Shown here in pieces: positions 26,151 to 37,146 of a stretch of DNA of 62,276 bases. A model generated the notes under the pieces. That model did not search any database. It saw only the letters and a list, made by a program, of their open reading frames with translations, and was not told where the DNA came from. A program made the position numbers and the translations under genes. The DNA comes from Desulfuromusa kysingii (GTDB lineage: Bacteria > Desulfobacterota > Desulfuromonadia > Desulfuromonadales > Geopsychrobacteraceae), in assembly GCF_900107645.1 (NCBI RefSeq), contig NZ_FNQN01000014.1:1-62276 (forward strand). The letters are read 5' to 3'. Each line of letters opens with the position of its first letter. Positions within the stretch are counted from its first letter, which is position 1.

Positions 26151-26178
26151 AGCCCCGATTGTTAAAACAACCGGGGCT
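26151..26178 (-). terminator. Terminator after korB
   Basis: Minus strand: AGCCCCGGTTGT (26167-26178), 4-nt loop, ACAATCGGGGCT (26151-26162), then a T-rich tract. A 12-bp stem with one G-T pair, 33 nt past the korB stop and 38 nt ahead of the FKBP start. Confidence 0.85.
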
Positions 26179-26210
26179 CGATGAAATTAGATCATTAATT
26201 TATGAATCAA

Positions 26211-27212
26211 TTAAACAGTCCAAGTATGTCCAGACTGCATGATATCATCAATAGAACGACCACGCTTCTCTTTGACAGCGTCAACTTGCTCGTAAACCAT
26301 ATCATTGTAAGTTTTCTTGCGATCATCCGCATAAAGAATACCAAAAGCAATTGGCAAACCGTTATCAGGACGCATACCAGCAAGTATGGCGGCCATTTCT
26401 GCATTTTTTTCGTCGTGAACAAGAATATCAGCTTCGTCGGCTTTATCAATTCTAACAGCCTTAATGCCGAATCCATCCTGAACCAAGCAGTATTGGCTTG
26501 TCGCACCAAAGATCATTTTCTCCCCATGCTTGAGGATAATATGATAATCGGCACCATCTTCTTTATTGACCAATTTATCGTGAGCACCATCATTGTAGAT
26601 AACGCAGTTGGCGAAGATTTCCATAAAGCTTAAGCCATTATGCATGGCGCCACGGACACAGATCTCTTCATTCAACTTCATTTTCTTGTCAATGCCGCGG
26701 GCGACAAAGGTTCCACCTAAACTGATAGCGACCTTGGCAGGAGTCATCGGGTAATCGATAACACCATAAGGGCTACTCTTAGAGATCTGACCCATTTCAG
26801 AGGTAGGAGAATATTGCCCTTTAGTCAAACCATAGATTTTATTGTTAATCAAAACATAGTTCAGGTTCATGTTACGGCGAACAACGTGCATAAAGTGGTT
26901 ACCACCAATGGCTGTGGAATCACCATCGCCAGAAATAACCCAGACATCCAGTTTTGGATTCGCAACTTTCAAACCAGAAGCAATCGCTGCCGCACGGCCG
27001 TGAATGGTATGAAAACCATAAGTTTCCATGTAATAAGGGAACCGACTGGAGCAACCGATACCGGAAACAATTGCAACTTCGTCCCGTGGCTTACCGGCAG
27101 CAACCATACCGCTACGAACAGCATTCATAATGGCAAAATCGCCACAACCCGGACACCACTTTACCTCAGCATCTGAAGCAAAATCTTTTTTAGTTAGTTG
27201 AGTATCAGCCAT
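26211..27212 (-). CDS. korB: 2-oxoglutarate:ferredoxin oxidoreductase, beta subunit
   Basis: 333 residues. TPP-binding subunit: WCPGCGDF at 19-26, the GDGDSTAIGGNHF Mg/TPP motif near 95, and NNKIYGLTKGQYSPTS. Catalyses, with KorA, CoA-dependent oxidation of 2-oxoglutarate to succinyl-CoA with ferredoxin reduction. It starts 4 nt after the korA stop. Of the possible substrates, the TCA genes around it favour 2-oxoglutarate over pyruvate. Confidence 0.93.
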   Translation of the reverse strand: MADTQLTKKDFASDAEVKWCPGCGDFAIMNAVRSGMVAAGKPRDEVAIVSGIGCSSRFPYYMETYGFHTIHGRAAAIASGLKVANPKLDVWVISGDGDSTAIGGNHFMHVVRRNMNLNYVLINNKIYGLTKGQYSPTSEMGQISKSSPYGVIDYPMTPAKVAISLGGTFVARGIDKKMKLNEEICVRGAMHNGLSFMEIFANCVIYNDGAHDKLVNKEDGADYHIILKHGEKMIFGATSQYCLVQDGFGIKAVRIDKADEADILVHDEKNAEMAAILAGMRPDNGLPIAFGILYADDRKKTYNDMVYEQVDAVKEKRGRSIDDIMQSGHTWTV

Positions 27213-27216
27213 GGTT

Positions 27217-29085
27217 TTATTCTCCTAACATTTCGTTAACTTTGTCGATAATCTCGTACTCACGGAAGGGGTCGCCTTGGACCTTAGAGAGAGATTCAAC
27301 ATCAACCAAGAACTTGGCGCGGAGCAGCAAGCTCAGTTGTCCCATATTAAGTTCAGGAACCAGAACTTTATCAAACTGGCTGATAACCTCACCCAGATTT
27401 GCAGGGAAAGGCCATACCCAACGCAAGTTAATACCTGAAACAGGTTTCCCGTCATCGATCATACGATCAACGGCACCCTTAACAGCACCATAAGTTCCAC
27501 CCCAACTAATAACGAGTACTTTATTTGAGGTCTTACCGTTAACTTCAACATCAGGCAGAACCTTGGCCAAATTATCAACCTTAGCCTTACGGAACTCGGT
27601 CATCTGTTGATGAACCATCGGGTCATGACTTACAGCCCCGTTGATATCTTTTTCAAGTGTTCCGATGCGATGCTGGCAACCTTTAGTTCCTGGAATAGCC
27701 CAATCGCGAGCCAATGTTTCTGGATCACGCTTGTATGAGACATATTTTTCACCCGGATGAGCTTCGGGGACCCAGAAATTGACATACGGTCTCAGGTCTT
27801 CAAGCTCTGCCATTTTTGGCACCTTCCAAGGACAACTACCTTGGCCGATATAACCATCAGTCAGAACAATAACCGGGGTACGGTACTTCAAAGCAATTTT
27901 TGCTGCTTGATAGGTGGCATCAAAACAATCAGCAGGACTGTTTGCAGCAATAATCGGCATATAACTGTCACCGTTACGGCCAAACATTGCTTGCAACAGG
28001 TCTGATTGTTCGGTTTTTGTCGGCAAACCAGTACAAGGACCGCCACGTTGGACGTTCACAATAACCAGAGGGACTTCAAGAATCAAAGCCATACCAGCAG
28101 CTTCTGTTTTCAGCGCCAAACCTGGGCCAGAAGTTGTGGTAAACGCCAGATCCCCAGCACAAGCTGCACCAACTGCAGAACAGATACCTGCAATCTCGTC
28201 TTCCATCTGCATAGTAACGAGATTCACATCCTTCATCTCAGAAGCATAATGCAGCAAGTCTGTAGCTGGGGTAATAGGATATGAACCAATGAATGATTGC
28301 AGACCCGCTTTTTCTCCAGCCGCTGCGATAGCGAGGGCAGCAGCATCATTACCGGTAATGTTACGATACAGACCTTTTTCAATTTGCGCAGCGCCAAGGT
28401 CATAGCGCTCTTGGAACATAATGGCGGTTTCGCCATAGTTCAAGCCTGCTTTAAAAGCGAGGGTATTGGCTTGTGCAACTTTGAGCAGTGGTTTTTTGGC
28501 TTTTGGACCAAACTTTTCTTGGATAAAATCCAAAACCAATTGTTTGTCTTTGTTGAACAGCCAACATAAAACCCCCATGGTAAAGAAGTTTTTACAGCGA
28601 TCTTTCGCTGCAATCGGTAGTTCCATTTCAGCGAGGGCTTCACGAACCAGAGTGAACATCGGGATCGCTTTGACATCATAGCCATTCAAGCTGTGGTCTT
28701 CGAGTGGGTTCGAAGTGTAACCGACCTTCTCCATTGACTTCTCTGTAAAAGAATCAGAGTTAGTAATGATCATCCCACCGGCTTTAACAAATTTGGAGCT
28801 GTGCTTCAATGCAGCTGGGTTAAAAGCAACCAGCACGTCTGGTGCGTCACCAGCGGTATAGATCTTATGATCACCGAGGCACATCTGGAAACCTGAAATA
28901 CCTGCTACGGTACCGGCAGGGGCACGAATCTCTGCTGGATAATCAGGAAGCGAGTTAACGTCATTACCGTCTAGAGCAGCCAGAGCGGTGAGTTGATTTC
29001 CAATAAGCTGCATGCCATCACCGGAGTCTCCGGTAAACTTAATGACAATTTGCTCAGCACTTGTGAGTTTTGCATTCTCTGCCAT
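27217..29085 (-). CDS. korA: 2-oxoglutarate:ferredoxin oxidoreductase, fused gamma-alpha subunit
   Basis: 622 residues. The gamma domain (~10-190; FTGDSGDGMQLIGNQL, DYPAEIRAP) is fused to the alpha domain (~230-620; GSYPITPATDLL, TTSGPGLALKTEAAGMA). Two-subunit KorAB enzymes have this fused form and lack a separate ferredoxin-like delta subunit; none is next to these genes. ATG 29085 has GGAG 7 nt upstream. A 242-nt gap to mdh holds a hairpin and probably the promoter. Confidence 0.93.
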   Translation of the reverse strand: MAENAKLTSAEQIVIKFTGDSGDGMQLIGNQLTALAALDGNDVNSLPDYPAEIRAPAGTVAGISGFQMCLGDHKIYTAGDAPDVLVAFNPAALKHSSKFVKAGGMIITNSDSFTEKSMEKVGYTSNPLEDHSLNGYDVKAIPMFTLVREALAEMELPIAAKDRCKNFFTMGVLCWLFNKDKQLVLDFIQEKFGPKAKKPLLKVAQANTLAFKAGLNYGETAIMFQERYDLGAAQIEKGLYRNITGNDAAALAIAAAGEKAGLQSFIGSYPITPATDLLHYASEMKDVNLVTMQMEDEIAGICSAVGAACAGDLAFTTTSGPGLALKTEAAGMALILEVPLVIVNVQRGGPCTGLPTKTEQSDLLQAMFGRNGDSYMPIIAANSPADCFDATYQAAKIALKYRTPVIVLTDGYIGQGSCPWKVPKMAELEDLRPYVNFWVPEAHPGEKYVSYKRDPETLARDWAIPGTKGCQHRIGTLEKDINGAVSHDPMVHQQMTEFRKAKVDNLAKVLPDVEVNGKTSNKVLVISWGGTYGAVKGAVDRMIDDGKPVSGINLRWVWPFPANLGEVISQFDKVLVPELNMGQLSLLLRAKFLVDVESLSKVQGDPFREYEIIDKVNEMLGE

Positions 29086-29267
29086 ACTGTCTCCTGTTAA
29101 TAAAGAGATGTTTCAAGAAAAATGCTGTCAACGACAGCTATCAAACATCATTATCCAGATATACGCGAATTCATATAACACTGACTCTTGATATTAAGCA
29201 AGTCTATATGAACTAAATATGATGAGGACACAATGCTTATAAATTAAAGTCCATCAACTGACATACA

Positions 29268-29295
29268 ACAAGGGCAATGGTAACATTGCCCTTGT
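29268..29295 (-). terminator. Hairpin after mdh
   Basis: Minus strand: ACAAGGGCAATG (29284-29295), loop TTAC, CATTGCCCTTGT (29268-29279). A perfect 12-bp stem 33 nt past the mdh stop. The following tract TGTATGT is poor in T, so termination may be partial. Confidence 0.65.
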
Positions 29296-29327
29296 TTGGT
29301 ATACATCAGTGTATGTTTCTAATCAGA

Positions 29328-30341
<1,014 letters not shown>

Positions 30342-30351
30342 TTAAAATAGA

Positions 30352-30375
30352 ACCGGGATAAGAAGTTATCCCGGT
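30352..30375 (-). terminator. Terminator between icd and mdh
   Basis: Minus strand: ACCGGGATAA (30366-30375), loop CTTC, TTATCCCGGT (30352-30361), then TCTATTTTAATTTT. A perfect 10-bp stem 22 nt past the icd stop and ~35 nt before the mdh ATG. Confidence 0.82.
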
Positions 30376-30396
30376 CCTGCCTAATACTTGAATGAA

Positions 30397-32622
30397 TTAC
30401 ATTGAATCGATAATTGCGTTAAATGTTGCACTCGGACGCATAGCTGCTGCTGCTTTAGCTGTATCAGGGCGGAAGTAACCACCGATATCAACCGGAGATC
30501 CCTGGCAGTTGATGAACTCCGCATCAATTTTGTCGACGTTTTTCTCAATCTCAGCAGCTACTTTAGCAAAGCGTGCCTGCATGTCAACGTCTTTATCTTG
30601 AGCGGCAAGAGCTTGAGCCCAGTAAAGAGCCAAATAGAAGCTACCGCCACGGTTATCAATTTCTTTAACCTTACGTGAAGGAAGCTTTTGGTTCTCAAGA
30701 TACTGGCCTATAGCCACGTCCAAAGTTTCGGCCAGAATAGCAGCTTTTGGATTATTGTCTGCAGAAGCAGCCTGTTCCAGAGATGGAACCAGGGCACAAT
30801 ATTCGCCCAGAGAATCCCAACGTAGATGACCTTCTCTGAGGAATTGCTCCACATGTTTCGGAGCTGAACCACCAGCGCCAGTCTCAAACAAACCACCGCC
30901 AGCTAATAAAGGTACAATCGAAAGCATCCGTGCAGATGTTCCAAGTTCAAGGATTGGGAAGAGGTCAGTTAAATAATCCCGCAAAACATTACCGGTAACT
31001 GAGATAGTATTCTCACCTTTCCGCACACGCTCAAGGGAGACTTTCATCGCTGAAACAGGGTCAAGAATGCGGATATCAAGACCTGTGGTGTCAAATTCAG
31101 GGAGATATTTTTTAACTTTTTTAATGATCTCTCTGTCGTGTCCACGGTTCTCATCAAGCCAGAAGATGGTTGGTTCACCAGAAGCCTTGGCACGGTTAAC
31201 AGCGAGTTTGACCCAATCTTTAATGGGCAGATCTTTGGCCTGACAGGAGCGGTAAATATCACCAACAGCGACAGGTTGCTCAAGGAGCACGTCACCGGCG
31301 GCATTTACAACCTGAAACTTACCATCGCTGGGAGCCTCAAAAGTCTTATCATGGGAACCATACTCTTCAGCTTTTTGTGCCATCAAGCCAACGTTCGCAA
31401 CACTACCCATGGTGGCAGGGTTGAACTGACCATTCTTGTTAGCGTCCTCGATGATCTCACGATAAATCGTTGCGTAGCAGCGATCAGGAACCATTGCAAT
31501 GGTGTCTTGAAGCTCATCATTTTTGTTCCACATCCGGCCACCGTCACGAACAACATTTGGCATAGAAGCATCAACAATAACATCATTGGGAACATGGAGA
31601 TTGGTGATGTTTTTACGCGAATCAACCATTGCCAGAGCAGGCATCTCAGCGTAGCAAGCATCAATATCGGCTTTAATTTCCGCCTGTTTGTCCGCTGGAA
31701 GCTTAGACAGCTTAGACAATACATCGCCAAGACCAAAATTAACATTTGCACCAATCTCTTTGAGAGCATCAGCATGTTTATCAAGGGCAGTGGCAAAATA
31801 GACTGAAACGGCGTGGCCAAACATGATCGGATCAGAAATTTTCATCATCGTGGCTTTGAGGTGCAGAGAAAGCAACACCCCTTTTTCTTTGGCCTCTTTG
31901 ATAGTGGCGGCATAGAACTCACGCAGTGCAGCCACATGCATAACTGAACTGTCAAGAACTTCGCCTTCAAGCAAAGCCAAACCTTCTTTTTTAACCGTTA
32001 CTTTTCCTGCACCGTCAACAAACTGAATCTTGACGGTGTCTGCTTTGTCCATAGTCACCGACGTTTCAGTACCATAAAAATCACCATGATCCATGTGGGC
32101 AACACGGCACTGAGAAGTCCCAGGAGTAGGCCATTCCTGCATCATCCGATGAGGATTTTTTTGGGCAAATCTCTTCACTGAAGCCGCTGCACGACGATCT
32201 GAGTTACCTTCACGCAGGACGGGATTAACCGCGGAACCAAGACATTTAGCATACCGAGCTTGCAACTCTTTTTCTGCATCAGTTGTTGCTTCTTCAGGGT
32301 AACTAGGGACATTGTAGCCCTTCTCCTGCAGCTCTGCAATTGCAGCGTGCAACTGTGGCACTGAAGCACTGATGTTCGGCAACTTAATAATATTTGCTTC
32401 AGGTTTTTGAACAAGCTCACCGAGTTCCGCAAGGTTGTCTGAAACCTTTTGATCTTCGGTCAGGTTTTCTGGGAAGTTTGCAAGAATACGCCCTGACAGC
32501 GAGATATCTTTGGTTTCAACCTCAACACCGTTCCCTTTGCAGAATGCCTGAACAATGGGCAGAAAAGCGTAAGACGCCAACGCCGGCGCCTCGTCAATTT
32601 GAGACCAGGTAATCTTTGCCAT
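30397..32622 (-). CDS. icd: Isocitrate dehydrogenase, monomeric NADP type
   Basis: 741 residues, matching the ~740 of the monomeric IDH family (e.g. Azotobacter/Corynebacterium). Typical N-terminus ([20 protein letters not shown]) and the [17 protein letters not shown] region. Oxidises isocitrate to 2-oxoglutarate, reducing NADP. It has its own promoter with a perfect palindromic operator at the -10 region. The ribosome binding site is GAAGGAGAAGG. Confidence 0.97.
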   Translation of the reverse strand: MAKITWSQIDEAPALASYAFLPIVQAFCKGNGVEVETKDISLSGRILANFPENLTEDQKVSDNLAELGELVQKPEANIIKLPNISASVPQLHAAIAELQEKGYNVPSYPEEATTDAEKELQARYAKCLGSAVNPVLREGNSDRRAAASVKRFAQKNPHRMMQEWPTPGTSQCRVAHMDHGDFYGTETSVTMDKADTVKIQFVDGAGKVTVKKEGLALLEGEVLDSSVMHVAALREFYAATIKEAKEKGVLLSLHLKATMMKISDPIMFGHAVSVYFATALDKHADALKEIGANVNFGLGDVLSKLSKLPADKQAEIKADIDACYAEMPALAMVDSRKNITNLHVPNDVIVDASMPNVVRDGGRMWNKNDELQDTIAMVPDRCYATIYREIIEDANKNGQFNPATMGSVANVGLMAQKAEEYGSHDKTFEAPSDGKFQVVNAAGDVLLEQPVAVGDIYRSCQAKDLPIKDWVKLAVNRAKASGEPTIFWLDENRGHDREIIKKVKKYLPEFDTTGLDIRILDPVSAMKVSLERVRKGENTISVTGNVLRDYLTDLFPILELGTSARMLSIVPLLAGGGLFETGAGGSAPKHVEQFLREGHLRWDSLGEYCALVPSLEQAASADNNPKAAILAETLDVAIGQYLENQKLPSRKVKEIDNRGGSFYLALYWAQALAAQDKDVDMQARFAKVAAEIEKNVDKIDAEFINCQGSPVDIGGYFRPDTAKAAAAMRPSATFNAIIDSM

Positions 32623-32710
32623 ATTCCTTCTCCTTCAAATTTAATGCGAATATCACCAATTAAGTCAGGATATAACTACGTTATAAACCCAAATTTCACA
32701 CTGTTTATCG

Positions 32711-32745
32711 TTGTATACAGTATACAAACAAAATAGGAGTGTCAA
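32711..32745 (-). promoter_or_regulatory. icd promoter overlapped by a palindromic operator
   Basis: Minus strand: TTGACA (32740-32745), 15-nt spacer, TATACT (32719-32724). Operator TTGTATACAGTATACAA (plus strand, 32711-32727) is a perfect 8-bp inverted repeat around one central base. The acnB promoter carries a close variant at the same offset from its -35 box. The rest of the 333-nt gap (32623-32955) holds a small hairpin CTGGCGA/TCGCCAG (~32899-32924) past the LysM gene and nothing else I can name. Confidence 0.68.
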
Positions 32746-32955
32746 GAACCTTTGCGATTTAAAGTAAAATCATCTCAATCAATCAGAGACAACAGTTAAG
32801 TCACTAATCTTATTGATACTATTTTACAATGAAACTTTTTATAAAGTGTATAAAATATTCAATTTCAGGAGCTGACTTGTCACACAAACGACCGGCCTGG
32901 CGAACAAGACGCTGATCGCCAGACAAGATAACAGAATTCTAGTGGGGGTTTGATA

Positions 32956-33687
32956 CTATTTTTCAGTCAGTGGCAAGAAAAGATTAAGCTCGCGTGCTTC
33001 CTGACGAGCGGCATCTGCTTCATCTCTGGTTTTGTCACGTGGAATCACTAAACTTTGTCCCTGATAAATTTCTTGAGGGTCTTTTATTTGGTCTCTATTG
33101 GCTTTGTAAATAAGTGGCCAAAGCAGTGCATCGCCATAAACATTTGCACGGGCCGCTATTGTTGCCAAGTTTTCACCCGCCTGAACCTCAACAATGTCAA
33201 CAAGTACAGGTTCAATAACCGCGGGAGTACGAGGCGGAACAACAGGTTCTGTCTTTTTGCTATTCGCCTTAAGAATCTGCTGCTTGCGTTTCTGCTCCTG
33301 TTGCTGCTTAAGCTCTGCTTGACGCTCTATTTCACGTTGTTTCAATAACTCTAGGCGTCGCTTTTCTTCTTCTTTTTTTTTCTGCTCAGCTAACAGTTGC
33401 TGCTTACGCGCGATGGTCAGGTTAAGAGCTTCTTTTGCAAAACGCTGAGCAAGATCAAGGGTCCTTGCAGCGACCCGATGCTCCCCATCCTTGACCTGAA
33501 GTTCGGCAGCCTGTAACGCACTACTGGCAAGTTGATATTCACCGGGTGCATACTGTGAAGCGCCAACGGCATACGCTTGAGCAACAACCTCTCGAGCGCT
33601 CACCAAACTCTCAGTGGGTGGCTTAACGCATCCCGACACGGCGTACATTAGTGCAACAAAGACCAACAGACGGTAAAACATCTGCAT
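32956..33687 (-). CDS. LysM-domain lipoprotein with coiled coil
   Basis: 243 residues. Lipobox VSGC (Cys20), a DUF4398-like helical N-terminal part (~25-95; YQLASSALQAAELQVKDGEHRVAARTL), a strongly charged coiled coil (~95-140; Lys/Glu/Gln-rich), a Pro-rich linker, and a C-terminal LysM domain (~168-215; VQAGENLATIAARANVYGD ... IYQGQSLVIPRD) that binds peptidoglycan. Likely anchored to the outer membrane and bridging to the wall. Ribosome binding site AGGAT. It is 128 nt downstream of aspS. Function not assigned beyond envelope tethering. Confidence 0.85.
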   Translation of the reverse strand: MQMFYRLLVFVALMYAVSGCVKPPTESLVSAREVVAQAYAVGASQYAPGEYQLASSALQAAELQVKDGEHRVAARTLDLAQRFAKEALNLTIARKQQLLAEQKKKEEEKRRLELLKQREIERQAELKQQQEQKRKQQILKANSKKTEPVVPPRTPAVIEPVLVDIVEVQAGENLATIAARANVYGDALLWPLIYKANRDQIKDPQEIYQGQSLVIPRDKTRDEADAARQEARELNLFLPLTEK

Positions 33688-33815
33688 GCTTATTTATCCT
33701 ATATTTCAAGAAATACGATGATTTCCCTATAAAGTTTGGGTCAAGTCCTAACGCACTGAACTCATCTCCTTGTGAAATGAATTCAGCGCACCAGGGTAAG
33801 GTTGATAGAATTCTA

Positions 33816-35603
33816 TTATTTTTGCTTTGTCCGCAAGCGAATACCCAGCTCCTGAAGTTGCTTATCGTCAACCTCATTGGGAGCGTCAGACAATAGGCAT
33901 GTTGCTTTCTGAGTTTTAGGGAACGCAATAACATCACGGATAGAATCGGCTCCAGTCAAAATCATCATGAGTCGATCGAGACCAAATGCGATCCCACCGT
34001 GGGGTGGTGCACCAAAAGTGAGGGCATCCAATAAAAATCCAAATTTCTCTTGCGCTTCTTCTGCACCGATGCCAAGCAGATCAAACATCCTCGATTGCAC
34101 CGATTGGTCATGGATACGAATACTCCCGCCACCGATTTCTGAACCATTGAGAACAAGGTCATATGCTTGTGCCCTTGCTTGAGTCGGATCGGTATCAAGC
34201 AGAGGGATATCTTCTTCTAAAGGAGCGGTAAAAGGGTGATGTACAGCGAGATGTCGATGCTGTTCGTCGTCCCACTCAAGCAAGGGGAAATCGGTGACCC
34301 AGGTAAACTGGAAATCATCTTTTCTAGCCAAACCAAGCTTTTGCCCAAGGTGACCGCGCAAACGCCCTAACGCTTCGTTTGCGATGGCTGGAGTGTCAGC
34401 CATAAATAACAGGAGATCACCAACTTCTGCCCCCATCTTCTCATTTAATGCCGACAATTCATCGGCAGTGAAGAATTTGGCAATAGGAGACTGCCAACCA
34501 TCAGCGGTCACTTTGACCCACGCCATCCCTTTGGCACCATAAATCTTAGTGAAATCCGTGAGGTCGTCGAGTTCTTTACGAGAAAAGGTCGCACCCTCTT
34601 TGACATTCAAGGCTTTAACCAGACCACCTTCAGCCGCGACACTGGAAAAGACTTTAAACTGTGAGCCCGCAACCTGCTCAGTGATATCTATTAATTCCAT
34701 GCCAAAACGCAAATCGGGGTTATCAACACCGAAGCGGTCCAAGGCTTCTGCGTAAGATAAGCGTGGCATCGGCAAGGTGAGGTCTATCCCTAAGGCGGCT
34801 TTAAACACCTTGGCAACCATCCCTTCCATAATATCCATAACCTGACCACGATTGATAAAGCTCATCTCACAATCAATCTGGGTAAATTCCGGCTGCCGAT
34901 CTGCCCGCAAATCTTCATCCCGGAAACATTTGACAATTTGAAAGTAACGGTCAAAACCTGAAACCATCAACAACTGTTTAAACAATTGTGGAGACTGAGG
35001 AAGAGCATAAAAACGGCCAGTATTGACTCGACTGGGAACAAGATAATCTCTAGCCCCTTCAGGAGTGCTCTTGGTCAACACGGGCGTTTCAACTTCGATA
35101 AAGCCTTGTTGATCAAAATAGTTACGGACAGTTTTCGCGACCAAATGTCGCATAAGCATATTTTTTTGTAGCGCTGGTCTGCGTAAATCAAGGTAGCGAT
35201 ATTTTAAGCGAATATTCTCAGCGACTTCTGTAAACTCGTCGAGCATAAAAGGCGGGGTTTCAGAACGATTGAGGATTAACAACTCAGTAATTTCTATCTC
35301 AACCTCACCCGTCTTCATCTTTGGGTTAACAGTTCCCTCCGGCCGAGGAGAGACTTTCCCCCGGGCAGCCAACACGAATTCGCTCCGAACCTGTTCAGCC
35401 TTTTGATGTGAAGCGAGATCACGGTCTGGATCAAGAGCTAATTGAATCACCCCTTCACGATCACGTAAATCAATAAAAATCAGACCCCCATGATCACGAC
35501 GCCTTTGTGCCCAACCCATCACACAAACATGTTCACCAATCTGTTCAGCGGTTAAATCTCCACAACGATGAGTTCTCTCCCAGCTTCCAAGTTTGTCGTT
35601 CAC
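33816..35603 (-). CDS. aspS: Aspartyl-tRNA synthetase
   Basis: 595 residues, bacterial length with GAD insertion (~280-420). OB-fold anticodon domain (~1-105), class II motif 2 ([18 protein letters not shown] near 220-237) and motif 3 ([12 protein letters not shown] near 535). Charges tRNA-Asp; in bacteria with a GatCAB it may be the non-discriminating type that also charges tRNA-Asn. Which type this is needs comparison. Downstream of hisS by 106 nt. Confidence 0.97.
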   Translation of the reverse strand: MNDKLGSWERTHRCGDLTAEQIGEHVCVMGWAQRRRDHGGLIFIDLRDREGVIQLALDPDRDLASHQKAEQVRSEFVLAARGKVSPRPEGTVNPKMKTGEVEIEITELLILNRSETPPFMLDEFTEVAENIRLKYRYLDLRRPALQKNMLMRHLVAKTVRNYFDQQGFIEVETPVLTKSTPEGARDYLVPSRVNTGRFYALPQSPQLFKQLLMVSGFDRYFQIVKCFRDEDLRADRQPEFTQIDCEMSFINRGQVMDIMEGMVAKVFKAALGIDLTLPMPRLSYAEALDRFGVDNPDLRFGMELIDITEQVAGSQFKVFSSVAAEGGLVKALNVKEGATFSRKELDDLTDFTKIYGAKGMAWVKVTADGWQSPIAKFFTADELSALNEKMGAEVGDLLLFMADTPAIANEALGRLRGHLGQKLGLARKDDFQFTWVTDFPLLEWDDEQHRHLAVHHPFTAPLEEDIPLLDTDPTQARAQAYDLVLNGSEIGGGSIRIHDQSVQSRMFDLLGIGAEEAQEKFGFLLDALTFGAPPHGGIAFGLDRLMMILTGADSIRDVIAFPKTQKATCLLSDAPNEVDDKQLQELGIRLRTKQK

Positions 35604-35709
35604 GACTCAATCCTCCAGAATAAGCTTTTCAGCTCTGATAAATGTATAGATCAATCAAGATTTTTTTTATAGTCCTGCCACCGATGAAGGTCAAGAAGAA
35701 CTGGCGAGT

Positions 35710-36963
35710 TTAACCAAGTTTTTCCAACAAAGTGGCGACTAAACTTTCCAACATAACCGTTGTCTGGCTACTGTCAGACATATTTTTAAGCTGCGCTTGA
35801 CCTGACTGCAACTCTTCTTCACCGAGGATAAGGGTATACTCAGCATTCAACTTGTTCGCCCGGCGCATCTGTGCTTTGAGACTTTTCCCGAGATAATCCA
35901 TCTCCGTTCGCACTCCAGCAGCTTGTAATTGGGACATCAGCACAAATGCCTGCTCAGAAGCCTCTTGACCCATCGCGGCAATAAAGAGTTGCGGCGCTGC
36001 TGGAGCGACCTGCTGATCACCCTTCATCAAGACTAAGCGCTCGAGTCCGACGGCAAAACCAATTCCTGGGAGCGCTGGACCACCTAAACTTTCAACCAAG
36101 CCATCATATCGGCCTCCAGCAGCAACAGCATTCTGCGAACCCAACTGATCTGTCACCAGCTCGAAAGTCGTCCGCACGTAATAATCCAACCCTCGAACCA
36201 TACGGGCATTCACAACAAATGGAATTTCCAGTGCTTGCAGATACTTTTTCACTTGACCAAAATGATCATGACAAGATGGGCACAAATGATCAAGCACAGA
36301 AGGGGCATCTGCAGTCGCAGTCTGACAGCCGGGAACTTTACAATCGAGGACACGCAGTGGGTTGGTCTGATAGCGACGTTGACACTCGCCACACAACATA
36401 TCCAAGCGTGTTTCAAGGTAGGTGATCAATGCCTGACGATACCCAGGACGACATTGAGGACAGCCGAGTGAATTAACTTGCAACGAGACAGAAGTAATGC
36501 CGATGCGGACAAAATATTGGTGTAACATCGCCAGGACTTGAGCATCGATTTTTGCATCTTCAACCCCAACGACTTCAACTCCAAGCTGATGAAACTGACG
36601 ATAACGACCTTTTTGTGGTCGTTCGTAACGAAACATCGGCCCCATATAATAAAGCTTAGAAACAGGGTCAAGGTTATTCAAACGGTTCTGGATAAAAGCC
36701 CGCATCACTGGCGCGGTCCCTTCCGGGCGTAAGGTCAACGAATTTTCGCTTTTATCACTAAAAGTATACATTTCCTTTTCAACGATATCAGTGGTTTCAC
36801 CGATAGAGCGACAAAAAAGCTCGGTTTTTTCAGGGATGGGTGTCCGAATTTCGGAAAAGCCATAAAGACTAAAAACTTCACGGGCGCTTTGTTCTAAAAA
36901 TTGCCAGGTTTCAACTTCACCTGGGAGGATGTCATTCATCCCTTTTATTGCAGTAATACTCAC
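35710..36963 (-). CDS. hisS: Histidyl-tRNA synthetase
   Basis: 417 residues from GTG 36963, chosen because family members begin (M)SITAIKGMNDILP and AAAGG stands ~8 nt before it; earlier in-frame ATGs (36987) and a much longer open frame to 37140 lack homology. Class II core with motif 2 (RYERPQKGRYRQFHQ), the His-specific RGLDYYVRTTFE and GGRYDGL, and a C-terminal anticodon domain. Between the catalytic core and that domain is an unusual Cys-rich insert (CPQC, CGEC, CPGCQ, CPSC), as in other deltaproteobacterial and clostridial HisRS. Charges tRNA-His. Confidence 0.95.
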   Translation of the reverse strand: MSITAIKGMNDILPGEVETWQFLEQSAREVFSLYGFSEIRTPIPEKTELFCRSIGETTDIVEKEMYTFSDKSENSLTLRPEGTAPVMRAFIQNRLNNLDPVSKLYYMGPMFRYERPQKGRYRQFHQLGVEVVGVEDAKIDAQVLAMLHQYFVRIGITSVSLQVNSLGCPQCRPGYRQALITYLETRLDMLCGECQRRYQTNPLRVLDCKVPGCQTATADAPSVLDHLCPSCHDHFGQVKKYLQALEIPFVVNARMVRGLDYYVRTTFELVTDQLGSQNAVAAGGRYDGLVESLGGPALPGIGFAVGLERLVLMKGDQQVAPAAPQLFIAAMGQEASEQAFVLMSQLQAAGVRTEMDYLGKSLKAQMRRANKLNAEYTLILGEEELQSGQAQLKNMSDSSQTTVMLESLVATLLEKLG

Positions 36964-37146
36964 AATACGTACCTTTTCTTTCATCATTGTGTTGTCTGAA
37001 CGGATAAATCCACTACAGACGCAAGAAGATACCCTATTTTGAGTCGATCCGAAAGAGTCAAAGTACCATTTATGGCATATTATTTTAGAAACATCGACAG
37101 GTCTTTGGGGTAAAAATTGACACAAACAGGTGGGTGACAAACTTAT

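Noticed and set aside
31138-31806. 222-codon plus-strand frame opposite icd.
   Set aside because: Antisense to a complete housekeeping gene; no recognisable motifs.
35604-35709. Possible T-box leader ahead of aspS or hisS.
   Set aside because: No T-box consensus or specifier stem is visible in either gap.
36964-37140. N-terminal extension of hisS to 37140.
   Set aside because: The extra 59 residues lack homology expected for HisRS, and a GTG with ribosome binding site sits at the family start.
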